From Pratylenchus scribneri (Eukaryota; Nematoda; Chromadorea; Rhabditida; Pratylenchidae), in the NCBI GenBank assembly GCA_030063045.1, contig JAQSEB010000134.1:62001-126000 (forward strand): DNA of 64,000 nucleotides, in the 5' to 3' direction. Below the pieces are notes generated by a model. It saw only the letters and a program-made list of their open reading frames with translations. It was not told where the DNA came from and ran no database searches. This document shows, one piece after another, positions 30,844 through 43,432 of the stretch (within the stretch, counting starts at the first letter, position 1; every line of letters begins with the position of its first letter). A program made the position numbers and the translations under genes.

Positions 30844-31915
30844 GAAAAGATGATCAAAATGAAAGCCAAAAGGATCTCTGAAAAACCTGGTTTTATTTAA
30901 TATCAAACATCTTAATTTGTTCAACCCATATCCCAACATGATTCTAATATTTTTCTGAGCAGCCAAAAATTAACCCTTTGATTCATTTTTTTGGAAAACT
31001 ATTCAAAAATTCAAATTTTCTCTTCAAAATTCCCATTATTATAATATTTTTCAAAATATGATTTCATTAAATTTTGGAAATAATTCCAAGACTAAATTTC
31101 ACATTTATTCCCAAAAAAAGTAAAATTTCCAAAAAAGATGTCACAATTTAATTTGTGCTCAAAAAAATTTTTTGGGCATATTTTGGTAAAATTTACTACA
31201 ATTTATTTCAGCAGAATTCTCACAAAAATAAAAACTTTCACCAATTAAATCACAATTTAGATTTTGGTCAAAAAATTTTTTGAGAATATTTTGATAAAAT
31301 TTGCGACAATTCATTGCAGTAGAAATCTCGCAAATAAATTAATTTTGGCAAAATTTCTGAGTTATTTTTAAAAAATGTCTTCCAAAAATTTTTCAGGAAT
31401 TTTTCCAAAATTTTTTAACATTCTCACCAATTTTCTCGTAAATTGTCAACATCTCAGCAATCTTCTCATAATTTCAAATTTTTTCACCATATTGTCAACA
31501 ATTTACAAATTTTGATAAATATTGTCATCTCAACATTTTGGTCAAATCTGTGACAAATTTTAAACAATTTTTTTCACAAATTTACAACATTTTGGTGAAT
31601 ATTATGAAAAATCGGGAAATTTTCATGAACTTCCCAAAAAATCGAACTTTCTCAGAATCTGGTCATAAATTTGAACATTTTGACCAATTTTTTGGTATTT
31701 CCTTTTTTTTGATACTCTGGGTACCCTATCATTTATGGAGCAGCGAATGGACGTCCCTCGGGCACCTGGGCTTGGCCTTTTGCTTGGTAAATTCCATTTA
31801 CACAAAATTTTTAAATAATTTAAAAAAGAATCTTATTTCAAAATTTACAAAAAAATCTGACAATAATTAGATTTAAAAAAATTTATTTAATGGAAAAACA
31901 GAATTTCTGGACGAA
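30844..31915. other. Intergenic, AT-rich word-repeat DNA
   Basis: Dominated by variants of aaattttcacaaattttc and ttctcacaaa, like the filler at 18.3-19.1 kb. An exon-like patch near 31,705-31,785 (WVPYHLWSSEWTSLGHLGLA) ends at a ggtaaatt donor but has no identified partner. Confidence 0.4.
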
Positions 31916-32489
31916 TAGGGGATTTTTATCCGGAGATCCGAGTTGGATGAGTGAAAGCTCATTCGAAAGAGCTCGAAAAACTGGGTCGATCTAGGGGTGG
32001 GAGAATCTATGATTTCATTAAATATTTGATTTTTTGTTAAATCTATGATTTTTTTTAAATAGATTGTTTTTTTGGCAAAAATTAAACTCCGGCGATATGT
32101 TGGATTTCTTTAAGATCACTCATCCTCCGAGCCCTAAACCCCAAACCTAGCCCTAATCCTAGACCCTAATCTTAGTTAGCCCATATGTGAAAATAAAAAA
32201 GGTCATAACTTATTGATTATTGGGTTTTATGCGAAACCAATGGCATATTCGGGCTCCTTTCATCGAGACACGTCGATTGAGCTATATTATGCCCGAAAAA
32301 AAATTCAAAAATATTTTTCGAGTTTCGACCCGTAGGGGGGACCAAGCACTTTTTCAGATTTAGGCATACTGTATCTCAGCCCCTGGGGGGTTATCGAATT
32401 TCCCCCACCCCTAGTTCGACTCAGTTTTTCGAGCTCTTTCGAATAAGCTATCACTCATCCAAATCGGATCACCGGATAAAAATCCCCTA
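31916..32489. repeat. Long inverted-repeat element, arms about 90 bp
   Basis: Left arm from taggggatttttatccggag pairs with the right arm ending ccggataaaaatcccctata; both continue through ttggatgagtga and gaaagagctcgaaaaactg. Near the centre of each arm is a second terminus-like ctaggggtggg. Flanking 8-mers tggacgaa and taagtcaa are only weakly alike. Confidence 0.75.
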
Positions 32490-32530
32490 TAAGTCAAGAA
32501 AGCCGAAAAACATTTTTACTCACATATTTT

Positions 32531-32842
32531 TTTTGCCCTAAAAGTAGTTTTTGACTTCTAATAAATCCTAAACCGGTATTAGGCCCACAAACCTTATACC
32601 AATTTGTATATCTCATCGAGATGCATTGAATGGTAAATAAAATGTAAGAATTTGGCCCAAAATTAAAGTGGAAAAATGGTTTAAGCGGTTTAAACGGTAT
32701 AACTCCCATGTTTCGATTTAAACTAAGAAATTTATAAATGCGTTTCGATGAGATATACAAATTGGTATAAGGTTTATAGGTTTTAAAACCAGTTTCTGAT
32801 TTAATAGAAGTCAAAAAAACTATTTTTTTTTCAGGGGTAAAA
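32531..32842. repeat. Inverted-repeat element containing the caaattggtataagg repeat
   Basis: Ends ttttgccctaaaagtag and actatttttttttcagggg flank arms that share ttgacttctaataaatc and aaccttataccaatttgtat. The inner part (catcgagatgcattgaatgg) belongs to the dispersed family also seen at 34.7, 37.5, 38.3, 40.0, 56.4 and 63.7 kb. Confidence 0.65.
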
Positions 32843-32929
32843 AATGAGTTAAAAATTTCCTTCCAAAATTAATTGTTTAATTTTTGCAAATAATTTACCC
32901 CTTCAAATAGAACACGTCTTGATCGATTT

Positions 32930-33052
32930 GAGCGGCGCTATTTCAATCGCATGGCTCATTGAATGATTGGGGCGAGGAGGTTGAAAAGGACATTGTGGCA
33001 TGGCGAGACCAATGGATAATGGAGCGCATTCTCAGCGAGGAATGCCGAACAC
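32930..33052 (+). pseudogene. Short frame-shifted coding remnant
   Basis: Reads TRLDRFERRYFNRMAH in one frame and then NDWGEEVEKDIVAWRDQWIM to a stop (..EECRTQS) in another, with a one-base shift at about 32,967. It could be the last exon of a gene whose earlier exon is near 31,705-31,785. No family recognised. Confidence 0.3.
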
Positions 33053-33541
33053 AATCCTGAGTATTTAAGGGAACAACCTCTAACCTCACTTGGTGCCATC
33101 TATAATAATTCCATTAAAATCTGAAGCAATTTCGATGATTTTATTATCAAATTATAGATAAGATTCTTAGCTCTCTAATAATAGCAAATTATTTTAAATT
33201 ATTCCATATTTGTTGAAATTTTGCCGACAAAACCAATCAAAATAATATTTAATATGGATTAACGAAATTTTTTGATGCTTTTTCGAACAAAATTCTTACA
33301 AATTTCAATCATTTTGAATACAGTTAGTATTTTAAATAGCCAAGAATGAAGAATCTACTCTTAATTTGATAATAAAATCATTCAAATTGGTTCAATCTTC
33401 AATTATTGATGAATTATTTTAAACAGCGCCTTGTTGAGTCTCACTACTTTGGTAAAAGGACTAGAAAAATAATTCAATTTTAATTGATGAAAATAAAATT
33501 TAAAAAGATCAATTTTCGAAGCAAGTCTAGCTTAGCATGAA

Positions 33542-33612
33542 TGGCTTAACGGTTAACACGATTGAATTCAATCCACAATTGGGTTGGATTCGATTCTCAG
33601 CTTTGCAAATTA
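33542..33612 (+). tRNA. tRNA-like sequence (probably a pseudogene)
   Basis: An A-box-like tggcttaacgg at 33,542 and B-box-like ggattcgattc at 33,586 flank a perfect stem gattg-aatt-caatc in the anticodon position; ttttttt follows. The D-stem does not pair well and the acceptor stem is not clear, so I do not assign an isotype. Confidence 0.3.
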
Positions 33613-33684
33613 TTTTTTTGTCATTTTTTAATAAAAATAATTAATTATTTATTATTAAAATTCAATTCCATAACATTTTTCAGA

Positions 33685-34289
33685 ATGATCATTTGGCTTT
33701 CAACTTTGCCATTGCATAAATACATTTTGGATCCGGAAGATGAAAGCGGGAAAAATTGTTCGGCATTTAGTCAAGCTGCCCAAAATGCCAATGTTCGTTC
33801 ATTTTATTATTAATGCAAATTATTATTGAATAATTTTTTTTAATTTGAAATTTTTATTCTCTTTAAATTATAAAAAATTTTAATTTTTTAGGATGAAATT
33901 TTATTTTTTTCTGTTTTTATTCCTAAATTAGGCTAATAAATTAATTTTAAAATTTTAAAATATTTAATTAAATATTTAAAAATTGAATTTTAATAATTTA
34001 ATTAAAAAATGAATTTTAATTAATAATTTATTTAAAAAATGAATTTTAATAATTAATTTGAAAAATGAATTTTAATTTAAAAAAATTTTTCCAGAGAGCA
34101 AAACAGGAAAGTGAGAAAGCAATGGCCGATGACAACATCGACGAAGAAAATGGCGAAAAATTTGAAGAGGATGAATTGGAAGGAGAAGAAATTGCAACGG
34201 AAGAAGAAGCCAACAAACAATTCAACCAAAAACATTTATCCAAGTTTATATATAATGTTGTTATTTTAAATAAAAAAAAGAATAATTGA
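33685..34289 (+). CDS. Possible small acidic protein, two exons
   Basis: Exon 33,685-33,792 (MIIWLSTLPLHKYILDPEDE) and exon 34,095-34,289 (EENGEKFEEDELEGEEIATE) join in phase 0 after ttttccag, giving about 100 residues. The second half is strongly acidic. No family recognised; the intron is long and AT-rich. It may be part of a larger gene or spurious. Confidence 0.35.
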
Positions 34290-34478
34290 CGATTTTCGGT
34301 TTCTCGTACATTTAATTTCAAAATAGTAAACGATCAAATTCATAAAATAGGGAAGGGAATAGTTTTTGTTAAATATGAAAACATGTATTTTAGCATCATA
34401 AGAAATTTCTTTGTAAATTCTTCAACATTCATCCGCTACAAAATAATTCATCCTTCTCTCATTTTCAAATAAATGATA

Positions 34479-37400
34479 TCAAAAGATGAAGCTGAGTTGA
34501 TCCAAAAATTCGTCCAGCTGTTTCAATGTTTCGCCCTCCAAATCCTTCATTGTGTCCAGCAATGCCAATTTGAGGCGGTCTAATAAAAATTGTGATTAAT
34601 AGGCAAAGAATAATATTTAATTTGCCGAAAAATATACTGAAAATAGAGAAAAGGTTATAATGGTTTTGTGGTTTGTCCTACATTCAAAAACCCAATACAC
34701 AATTAGATAGAGACGGTGATGCATTGAATGGTATATAATTTGTGATGGTTTGGTCAAAAACAATTAAAGCATATTAAAAGGTTTAAACCGATTTGGTTCT
34801 TGGTTTAAAAGTATGTTAGTATTGGTTACCTAAATCAAAATCATATTAAAAATGATTCTTCTTGAATAGATCTTCGGTTGGGTAATGGTGGGTATATGGT
34901 TTAGGGCTTAGAATTTAAGAAACGGTTATAGGTATACCACTTTCAGCATTCTTTTCGACATTTTAAATATTTCCCATTACGGTAAAACCCCCCAAATCCC
35001 ACCTTCCAATGTTCGATCCTTTTCAATCAATTTTCGTACGACCAACATGAAAGTCTCGCAATCGTGGCGATATCTCTAAAAATTGGAAATTTTGAACAAT
35101 TTTCTCCGTTTTAATTTATCGCTGACCAATTCCAATTGTCTCTTCTTTTTGGCTACACGTTCGCGCATTTCCGGCGACAATTTGGCCACTTTCTCCTCGC
35201 GCATATCATCCGTCATTCGTTGATGAGAGAGGGCACTGAGACGAAGTCCGCCCAAATTTTCCTCCTCCGCGTCCGGCTGTGGCTTATAACGAACATCTTG
35301 CAAGATTTGTCGCTGAAAATATGTTTTAAAATTGTTAAAATTTTTTATAAAATTAAAGGCTGGCAATTAATTTTACTATTTACTTTTATAATCATATGGA
35401 AATAACCCAAAAATTTTGTATCAAAAATAAATATTCCCAAATTGGGCTAGTTTTTAACTATATTCGGCCTAAATGACTGCCCTCTCCTCATCTCAATACA
35501 TATTACGACTAAGTTTTACGATTTTAAAAAAATATTTAAGTTTTGGGTAAATTCAATGACAACAAAATTAATAAATAAAAAAAATAAAACTGAGAAATAT
35601 TTTGAAAAAATTATTTCATCACTTTCAAACATATATGTACAATTTTAATTTATTTTTATTTTTTTATTATTAAAAATGAAAAATTTTTATTTTTGTGTAA
35701 TGATTAAATTAATATTTTCTCTTAAAATTATATTTTAATTAAGAAAATTTAAGGGTAAATTCGATGGTATTTTAAGGTAAAATTAATTTTATATAAATAT
35801 ATATAATATATACAAATTTTATCCCACCTGAATATCCTTGAAAACACTTCCGGCCAATAGGCCACTCTCCCGGAGGGGCGAGGATGAATTCATTGGGGCC
35901 GAATTGAGATTGTTGGCAGAAATGGCCGAAGATTGGACGGTGGGTGGCGATGCATCGAGACGAGGGCGTTTGGCCATCATATCTTCTTTAAAAATGGAAA
36001 AAAAATGAGAATTATTTGGCTCAATTGTACTTTAGCCGACCTTTCGCTGTTTAAGCGACAAATGAAAATTTTTGACTAGAATTAGAATATACACGCTAAA
36101 ATCAGTCACAAAAAAGTCTAGGCGGGAGCGATCTATCTTTCACTTGTATGCTCCATGCCCTAAAACTTGACCTAGCTTAACCAAATGCTCGCAGTCTGAA
36201 TCCTAAACTCTGCCTATAGAACTTAAACCCATACTCACAGCCTTGAAACTTTTAATTTTTGTCAAATTTGTTGCTTAATTTAAATGAAATAAAAGCCAAA
36301 TTAGGATTAGATAGGTTAAGGCTAGGTTTCAGAGCTCGGAGAATGTCATTTATAGACGGATGGAAATTTCCTTGTAATAAATTTTTCTTTTTGATGTATT
36401 TTGCTTAAACTTTCCATTCATTTTCATAAAATTGATCAATTTTCATTTAGTTGAAAGATCGCCTAAACTTTTATTTGGTCGCCTAAACTGTTAAATGTCG
36501 CATAAACGGCGTAAGGTCGCATAAACAGCGAAAGGTTGGCTAAAGTGCAAGTGAACCAATTATTTGATGGACAAATTGGATAGTTTTTGAGTGTTTATCT
36601 ACTGGCGCTAAATTTTTAACATTTCCAAAATCACCCTAAGTTTTCCCAAAATTAATAATAAGATTTTAAGCCAAAAATTTGTATTTAGAAATATTATTTT
36701 ACAATCAAATATTGAAAATAAAATTAAAATTTCATAAAATAAATATTAAAATTTTGGACTCAAATAATATGTAGCAACGATTTCGGTTACATACTTACCC
36801 GCTTTGGTGCCATCATTAATTGATGCTGATGAGTAAGACGAAATCTTTGTTGTAACGTTGGATGGGTTCTGAACAATAAAATAAATTATTAATAATTTTA
36901 TGGATTTAAATAAATATAAATTGGGAACTAATTATTACAATAATAGCTTTTTGAAAATTATTTTAAAACTATGTTTTCATTTGTTGTAATAATTTTATTT
37001 TTTAAATGATTTATTATTAGGGAATGGGAGCGGATTTTTATGTTTTTATCTATTTTTGTATGTATCAGATTTAACGAGAAAAGCACATAAACACATAATA
37101 TTTAAGAATTTATTTCATTTTTTGATCTATTTTACCAATTGTGTTAATTTTTTGAGGGAAAAATTCATTAAAGTCAAAAATGAATTATTTTTCAAAACCC
37201 TTCTTGCATTTTATAGTAAATTTATTTCCAAATTTCCCCCTCAAAACCCTCACAAACTTACATCCAATCCAAATCGATGGTGATTGGTGAATAAAGTTTG
37301 CCGGAATTTGCTATTTTTGTTTGTGCTATTTTGGTTTCCCCCACCAATTACCTTTTTGATTGTTTTCACATTGTTTTGACCAGTCGCTACCGACCCATCA

Positions 37401-39756
37401 GCCGGACTATTTCGAATGGTGTACGCTTTAGGTGGAGACTAAAATGCATGAAATTAATTAAATTTATGGATTAATTCCAAAATAATTATAATGAATTAAA
37501 AAGTGTTTATCCTATAATTTATAAACCATAAACCCAAAATTGAATAGAGCTGGTCAGAAGGCATTGAATGTTATATAATTTTGTCATGGTTTGTTCAACA
37601 ATTAAAGGGTATTAAACGGTTTAAACCATTTTTGGTTTAAAGCTAAGTTACAATTAAACCCAAATCAAACATATATCATAATATGGTATCTATCAAATGG
37701 GCATACGCAAAATTTTTCAATTTTTTTCGGTAAATTAAATATTTCCTAATTTTTGAGTCATGTTTTTCGTTAAATAATTTTATTTTTCAATTAAAATTTA
37801 TTTTTTATTTAATTAATAAAGATTATAGACCATACACCATACCTGGCGTTGCTGTTCCTTCGATTTGCTTGAAGTATTCATCATCGAAGTTGGTGCTTTT
37901 TCATTCTTTTCCCCCCTTTTCGTTGATGGCACAATTTCGCCTTTGCTCGTTTCCATGTCCGACCCATCGTCTATTCCGCCGCGTCCATCACTGTGCATCG
38001 GCGATTGGGATGAACGTTGATGATGATGGCGGAGGCGCTTTCGTTCCGCTTTTCTCTCCTTTTTCTTCTGTTTGCTCCGTTTGATGGGAGGCGTGGTCGG
38101 TAAACGTTCTTTCTTCTTTAATTTTGATTTGATTATTTTTTACTACAAATAAATTAAAAATGAGAAATATTTAATTTTCCTAACGGTTCAATTGTTGATC
38201 CTAAATCCCCTTATTCCCAAAACCCAATCAATAGATCTCGTCAATATGCATCATCTGATTATAATTTACTTTTGGATTTAACCAATTCTATTTTAGCTTT
38301 GAACGAAAAACCAAAAGGGTTTAAAACATTTAATGCCCTTTAATTGTTGAACAAATCAAAACAAATTATATACCATTCAATGCGTTTTGAACAGCAGCTC
38401 TATCCAATTAGGTATATGGAATATGGTTTTGAATTTAGGGACAAACCATTAAACTGTTATTATTTTCGTAATCTTTTTTAGGCAATTTCAATGTTTTTCG
38501 GTATATTAAATATTCCCTCATTTGTCAATAAAAAAATTAAGTTACAATATCGTTGTAATCGGCAGATTTGCTTCGATCCGAACGGCTATAGGATGAAGCA
38601 ACGGATGAGACCGATTTGCTCGATGAACGGGAACGACGGCTACCGGATGAAGCAACGGATGAGACCGATTTGCTCTGTGAACGGGAACGACGCTGATGGT
38701 CGTCGGGTTCATCGGATGGAGAGCGACTGTGACTTGCTGATCGACGGCGATCATCGTCATTCTCATCAGCTGAAGACATTGAATTGGATCGGGATTTTGA
38801 CTTAGAATGGCTAGAATTTTGTTGAGAAGAACGGGAACGACTGCGGGTGGTACGCAATGGAGAAATGGATCTACTAATGAAATAATGAGAAAAATTATTA
38901 CAAATTAATTATTTTAACTCTAATAATTCTAAAACTCGATGACCTAAGTTTCATAAAATTTAAATTCTGAAAGGCAAACCCCAACTTTAAACCGTTTTCG
39001 AAGTTCGAATTACGGAGGAAGTTACCTAAATTTTAGTCCTATTCTAAACCTTGAACGTCCTCGGCCTCTTGGATGATAGCCATCACAATAGCGAATATCA
39101 TGGCGTCCTCCTCCATTTCCACCCCTGCTATTGAAACGAGATGGGGCAATGCCTGAAATATAAGTGGTTTTTAAAAATCGGGTATTATTTTTTTTTGGTA
39201 AAATATGCTTCATTAAAACCAACAAACCTTTTTTTGCACAATCCGCTATATAGCGGCGAATGTTTCGAAACCAGCTCAATTCCACTTCATGCCCAAGAAT
39301 TTCGCCTCGACCATCCTTTCCATACCTGAAAAAATTTCATTTATTAGATTCAATTTAAAAATTAAGCAAACTTTTTCATCACTCTACGGGCCGATTTTTT
39401 ACTATCGAAACGGACGGCCACATGAAGTTTTTTTCGATCAGGAGATACTTTAACAAAATCAAAACTGAAATTACCATAATTGGCGAAGAAAGAGCTGAAA
39501 ATGAAATAAATTAAAAATGTTTAAATTAGTTAATATTAATTTTAAAAATATGGTAGTTTTTAAGGCAAAACAAAAATATGGCAAATCTTTAAAAATATGA
39601 TAAATGCCATATAAATAAGGTATTTTGGCAACCTTGATTGGCCTTCAAAAGTTTACCGAATTTCCTCAGTTGTCATAGCGCCGGGTAGACCACGGATGAA
39701 TATTGTATGCTGACTTTTCGGCACATCCCGTTCATTGATACGATTATGTCGATACA
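34479..39756 (-). CDS. RRM + RS-domain protein with periphilin/Lge1-like C-terminus (5' exon not found)
   Basis: Twelve exons from high to low coordinate: 39,756-39,657, 39,494-39,372, 39,325-39,228, 39,152-39,026, 38,870-38,546, 38,115-37,843, 37,438-37,352, 36,868-36,799, 35,985-35,828, 35,312-35,127, 35,075-35,003, 34,579-34,479. The frame holds throughout (about 572 residues). Order: RRM (HTIFIRGLPGAMTTEEI, then KKLHVAVRFDSKKSARRVM), a Gly/Arg patch, a long Ser/Arg domain, a Lys-rich region, low complexity, then YRHDCETFMLVVRKLIEKD, which resembles the helical C-terminus of periphilin-1 and yeast Lge1. Likely a nuclear RNA-binding, silencing or splicing-associated protein. The first exon enters in mid-codon, so the start is upstream and unseen. 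If the 38,546 donor is not used, a stop follows at 38,537 and two separate genes would result. Confidence 0.75.
34690..34960. repeat. Dispersed repeat copy (tgcattgaatggtatataat family)
   Basis: Contains gatgcattgaatggtatata, gtttggtcaaaaacaattaa, then ggtttaaacc and a mirrored gggtatatggtttaggg end. It lies in the last intron of the RRM gene. Related copies are listed separately. Confidence 0.55.
36019..36557. repeat. hAT-like non-autonomous transposon with 8-bp target duplication
   Basis: Termini ggctcaattgtactttagcc and ggctaaagtgcaagtgaacc are inverted repeats, followed inside by gacctttcgctgtttaagcg and its partner. Exact 8-bp duplications aattattt flank it (36,011-36,018 and 36,558-36,565). 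The interior repeats cgcctaaac/gtcgcataaac words. Sits in an intron of the RRM gene. Confidence 0.85.
37540..37740. repeat. Dispersed repeat copy (gcattgaatg.tatataatt family)
   Basis: Carries ggcattgaatgttatataat, ggtttgttcaacaattaaag and cggtttaaacc. It lies in an intron of the RRM gene. Confidence 0.5.
38200..38430. repeat. Dispersed repeat copy, inverted orientation
   Basis: Contains tatataccattcaatgcgtt and gggtttaaaac, the reverse complement of the family words at 37.5 kb. It lies in an intron of the RRM gene. Confidence 0.5.
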
Positions 39757-39949
39757 CTTAAAATGAAGCGTGAATAAACAATAAAACTTTCTTTGTTTTC
39801 ACTTTTGAATATCAATTCCGGGAATTGAAAATAATTTGGAAGTTCTCAATGCTCTCTGCTTTGATTTTTGAATAAATTTGTTGGATTGTGTGTGTTCAAA
39901 TGCAAATAATTAATTGTTAATTCCTTCCTCGAAGAAATTTAGTTGCTAC

Positions 39950-40225
39950 TCCAAAAAAATGTCAATAAGCAATTTTTGGCTTCTAATAAATCAGAAACCG
40001 GTTTAAGGCCCAGCGAACCTTATACTAATTTGTAGATCTCATCGAGACGCATCGAATGGTATATAGCATTTTAGCTTATGGCCAAAAATAAAGGGTATTA
40101 AACCGTTTAAACCATGTTTTCCAGTTTTTGGTTTTAACTTTTTAAATTTTGGCCAAAAATTAACATATTCTACACCATTCGATGCGTCCCGATGATATCT
40201 ACAAATTGGTATAATCTGAATTAGA
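39950..40225. repeat. Dispersed repeat copy, palindromic
   Basis: Starts ggcttctaataaatcagaaa, contains atctcatcgagacgcatcga and, inverted, cattcgatgcgtcccgatga ... acaaattggtataat. The two halves are mutually complementary, as in the 32.5-kb copy. Confidence 0.6.
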
Positions 40226-42164
40226 CGTAAAGAAATTAAATGCTTTAATTTTTTGAATAATCAATTCGGTATCATAGCTAGGAAAGGATGCCAATTTTAA
40301 CTAATTTTTGTGTATGCGAATTGGAAGTTGTTTTTTAAGGTTTTTTCGTTTAAGATTAGGAGTAAATTTAGTTTATTTAAATTAGAAAATTTCTCAAAAA
40401 TAGGCACATAGGATTAAATTTTAGCCAAAAATGCCAAAAACGATAAAGGGGATAAAAAATGCCTAAAAATCGGCATTTGGGAAGCATATTTGCTTAACGA
40501 CAAAATTGAATTTTTTAATTGAAATGAAATGATATTAAATTCGTCGAAATTAATTTGAAGGAAAATTTGATTGATTAATGTCAAAAAATGAACCATAAAT
40601 TCATTCATTCATTCACTTTTATAGACAAAAAAATAAATGTATTAAATTAATACCAAATAGACTTTAATCGTCAAAATTTCGGAGGGTATTACCACGTTTC
40701 CAAAAAAGAAAAATAAAAAGGAATGCCGATTCGGGCCGAAAAATGAATTAAAATAATCCATTATCTTTACAATCATCCACAATCCGATACAAAAAAATCC
40801 AAGCAAAATGACGATAAAAATTCCTTTTCACCTATTGAAAATGAAAATGGAACAAAAATTATTTTCAATTAAGTATAAGTGCCCCAAGGTTATACTCGCC
40901 AATAGGATTGTAGTTGGAAATTGCAAAATTATTGGAGATAAAAAAGTTAAAATTAAAAATGAATTAAAATTATTAAAATAATTTATAAATTTTTTAAAAA
41001 ATAATTAATTCAGAAAAGGGAATAAATCCTCGGAGGCCTACAGTAAGGGAGGGGGAAAAACCCCATACCTTTTTCTTCTAACTAATATCACTATCACACT
41101 CAGCAGTCAGCAGCACCCTTGATTACCCTATACTTGACATTTTCATCATCTTTACAAAACTACGGTAATCTACAAAACTACCATATTCTACGGTATTTCT
41201 TTTTATCTCTGCAGAGAAATAGCGTGGGGACAAACACACACTTCTAAAATTATATATAGGATACTGATCTATACAAAATATTGTTTGATTTTTATTTTTT
41301 ATTTATCAATTTTCAATTATCGAAAAAAATTTTGCCATTTTTACACTGTTTTTTGAAAATTATCGAAAACCCGAAAAACCCGAGGTGGATGACTCGGGTT
41401 TTTTTGGGAAAAACCTTACCGAAAACCGATCGAAGAATTTTTTGAATTTTCGGGTTTGTTTGGGTTCGAATTTTTTCGGGTAACCCGATCCGAAGATCCG
41501 AACGAAGTGCCGTGCGGATCTCTAAAAAATATAGTGGTATAAATACAAATAGCGAAAAATGATGTGGCAAATAATTCATCATCTCTAGAATTAATTAAAA
41601 CAATTTGTAAACACCCATTTTAACCATTTTTATGATTTATCAATGCATTTTTACTTTAAATAAGAAAATGGAATAAAATTCATTCGAAAAATGATTAATC
41701 CACCGAATAATATTTTTCAACTAATTTTTCATCATTTGATGAAGATGGAAATTTGCACAAAGAAATGAAAACTTTGCGCAAAGCGGTGAAGCAAGAGATT
41801 AATAAATTACAAAAAAAAATGAATACAAATTCAATGGAATGAAAACAAGGACATTTATTATTGACTAATTTTAAATTTGTGAACAAATTATAAAGAAATT
41901 TGTATTAGAATAATTATTTATTCATCTACATTAAAAAAAATTTTTTCCCACAAATTAATATTGAAATAAATAAAAATAAAAATTGATTAATGCAAGATAA
42001 CTGAAAGGGATGAAAAAACGAGTTTTGGTTTTTGGGAATGGAGTAAATAACATTATGAAATATAAACTACAAAATAAATAAACTAATTGAAATAAAATGG
42101 GTGGAATTTTGTGGAACAATTGCAAATTCAAAAATAAATTTTGTTGAATTTATGTTCTTTAAGA
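40226..42164. other. Intergenic; one ccgaaaaacccg word cluster, no convincing gene
   Basis: 41,370-41,510 repeats aaacccgaaaaacccgagg and cgggtttgtttgggttcg in opposite orientations, like the other word-filled elements, but clear ends are lacking. A minus-strand tail near 41,700-41,790 (KFPSSSNDEKLVEKYYSVD, then stop) could be an isolated exon. Otherwise AT-rich filler. Confidence 0.4.
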
Positions 42165-42957
42165 TAGGGTAGGACAGAGTCGGGTACCCGAACCGGAACC
42201 GAACCGAACCGAGGCCATTTTTGGGCCAAGAACCGGAACCGGAACCGAGGTCTTGGAACCGAGCAGAACCGGGAACCGAGGGTCAGAACCGGCGGTTCCA
42301 CGGTTCTGGCATTCACCCCGAAGGGGAAATTTTTTGCAAAATTTTACATTTGTGGGGCCATTTTTACCTTAAAATTTTCTCCTATCGGACCATTTTTGCG
42401 TAAAATTTTCCCCTAGCGGGCCCATTTTTAGCTAAAATTTCCCCCTACTGAATCATCTTAGGTTTAAAATTTTCTCTGGTGGGGCCATTTTTGGTCTATT
42501 TTTCCCTCCTGGGTCATAATAAACTAAATTTTTTTTCCTTAACGGACATTTTTAGTTAAAATTCTTATATCTATGGCTTTTTTAGTCTAATTTTTCCCTG
42601 CGGGGCTATTTTGGTCAAAAATTTCCTCTTTTACGACCATTTTCCGCTAAAATTTTCCCTATCGGGGCCTTTTTGGTCAATTTTTTCTTTTGAGGCTATT
42701 TTATTGAAGCAGACTCAGTAGAAGATTTAGAAATCATGAAAGAATAGTGAATACATGATATTTAAATTATTTTATTTGATTTTTTTTCGATATTTTACAA
42801 AAAAAAATAAATTTTAAAAATTTTTATGATCATTTTTCAAAAACCAAGGAACCGGAAGAACCGGAACCGAGGATTTTTCAGGAACCGGAACCGATCTAGG
42901 AACCGAGCGGAACCGGAACCAGAGACCTCGGTCTAGAACCGACTCTGTCCTACTCTA
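42165..42957. repeat. hAT-like element made of aaccgg words, 8-bp target duplication
   Basis: Termini tagggtaggacagagtc and gactctgtcctactcta are inverted repeats with exact 8-bp duplications ctttaaga (42,157-42,164 and 42,958-42,965). Each end carries about ten ggaaccgg/ccgagg words. The middle repeats a unit of about 40 bp (ggggccatttttaccttaaa-type) with gradual divergence. No coding capacity. Confidence 0.85.
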
Positions 42958-43026
42958 CTTTAAGATAGCAATGCAACAATATTAATTGAAATGTATAAAA
43001 GGTTGATTTCTCATTTCTTTTAAATA

Positions 43027-43432
43027 TAGGGGCCCGACGGCGAGGGACATTTCCGTCTCGCCACTTCCGTCTCAGGAATTTTGATGAGCTGTAGATCGCC
43101 ACCCAATTAACTAATTTAAATGATCTAAAGTGTATTTAATAGCCCTAAATATTGGCTATCCATAGATACATTGATCATCCAAAAATGTAAGTTTTGGCCA
43201 AGTTGTGGCCAAAAAATTAGAAAAATCGTATTTAAACTTCTATTTCTGGCCATATCTTGGCCAAAACATTATAGTTTTGGATGAACATATACCAATAGAT
43301 AGCTAACACTTAGGGCTATAAAATGCACTTTAGTTCATTTTGATTGGTTATTTTGTTGCTGTGCTATGGTTCATCAAAGTCGCTGAGACGGAAATGGCCG
43401 AGACGGAAATGACCCCAACTGGCACCCGACCA
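43027..43432. repeat. Inverted-repeat element with gagacggaaat words
   Basis: Left end taggggcccgacggcgaggg followed by acatttccgtctcgccactt; right end has gagacggaaatggccgagac, then ggaaatgacccc, then the terminal cacccgacc. Inside, ttggccaagttgtggccaaa and its inverted counterpart pair as well, giving an almost continuous stem. Confidence 0.75.

Noticed and set aside
38491..38805. Plus-strand frame with repeated RMRPICSMNGND
   Set aside because: Antisense of the RS-domain exon of the RRM gene; the repetition reflects Ser/Arg codons.
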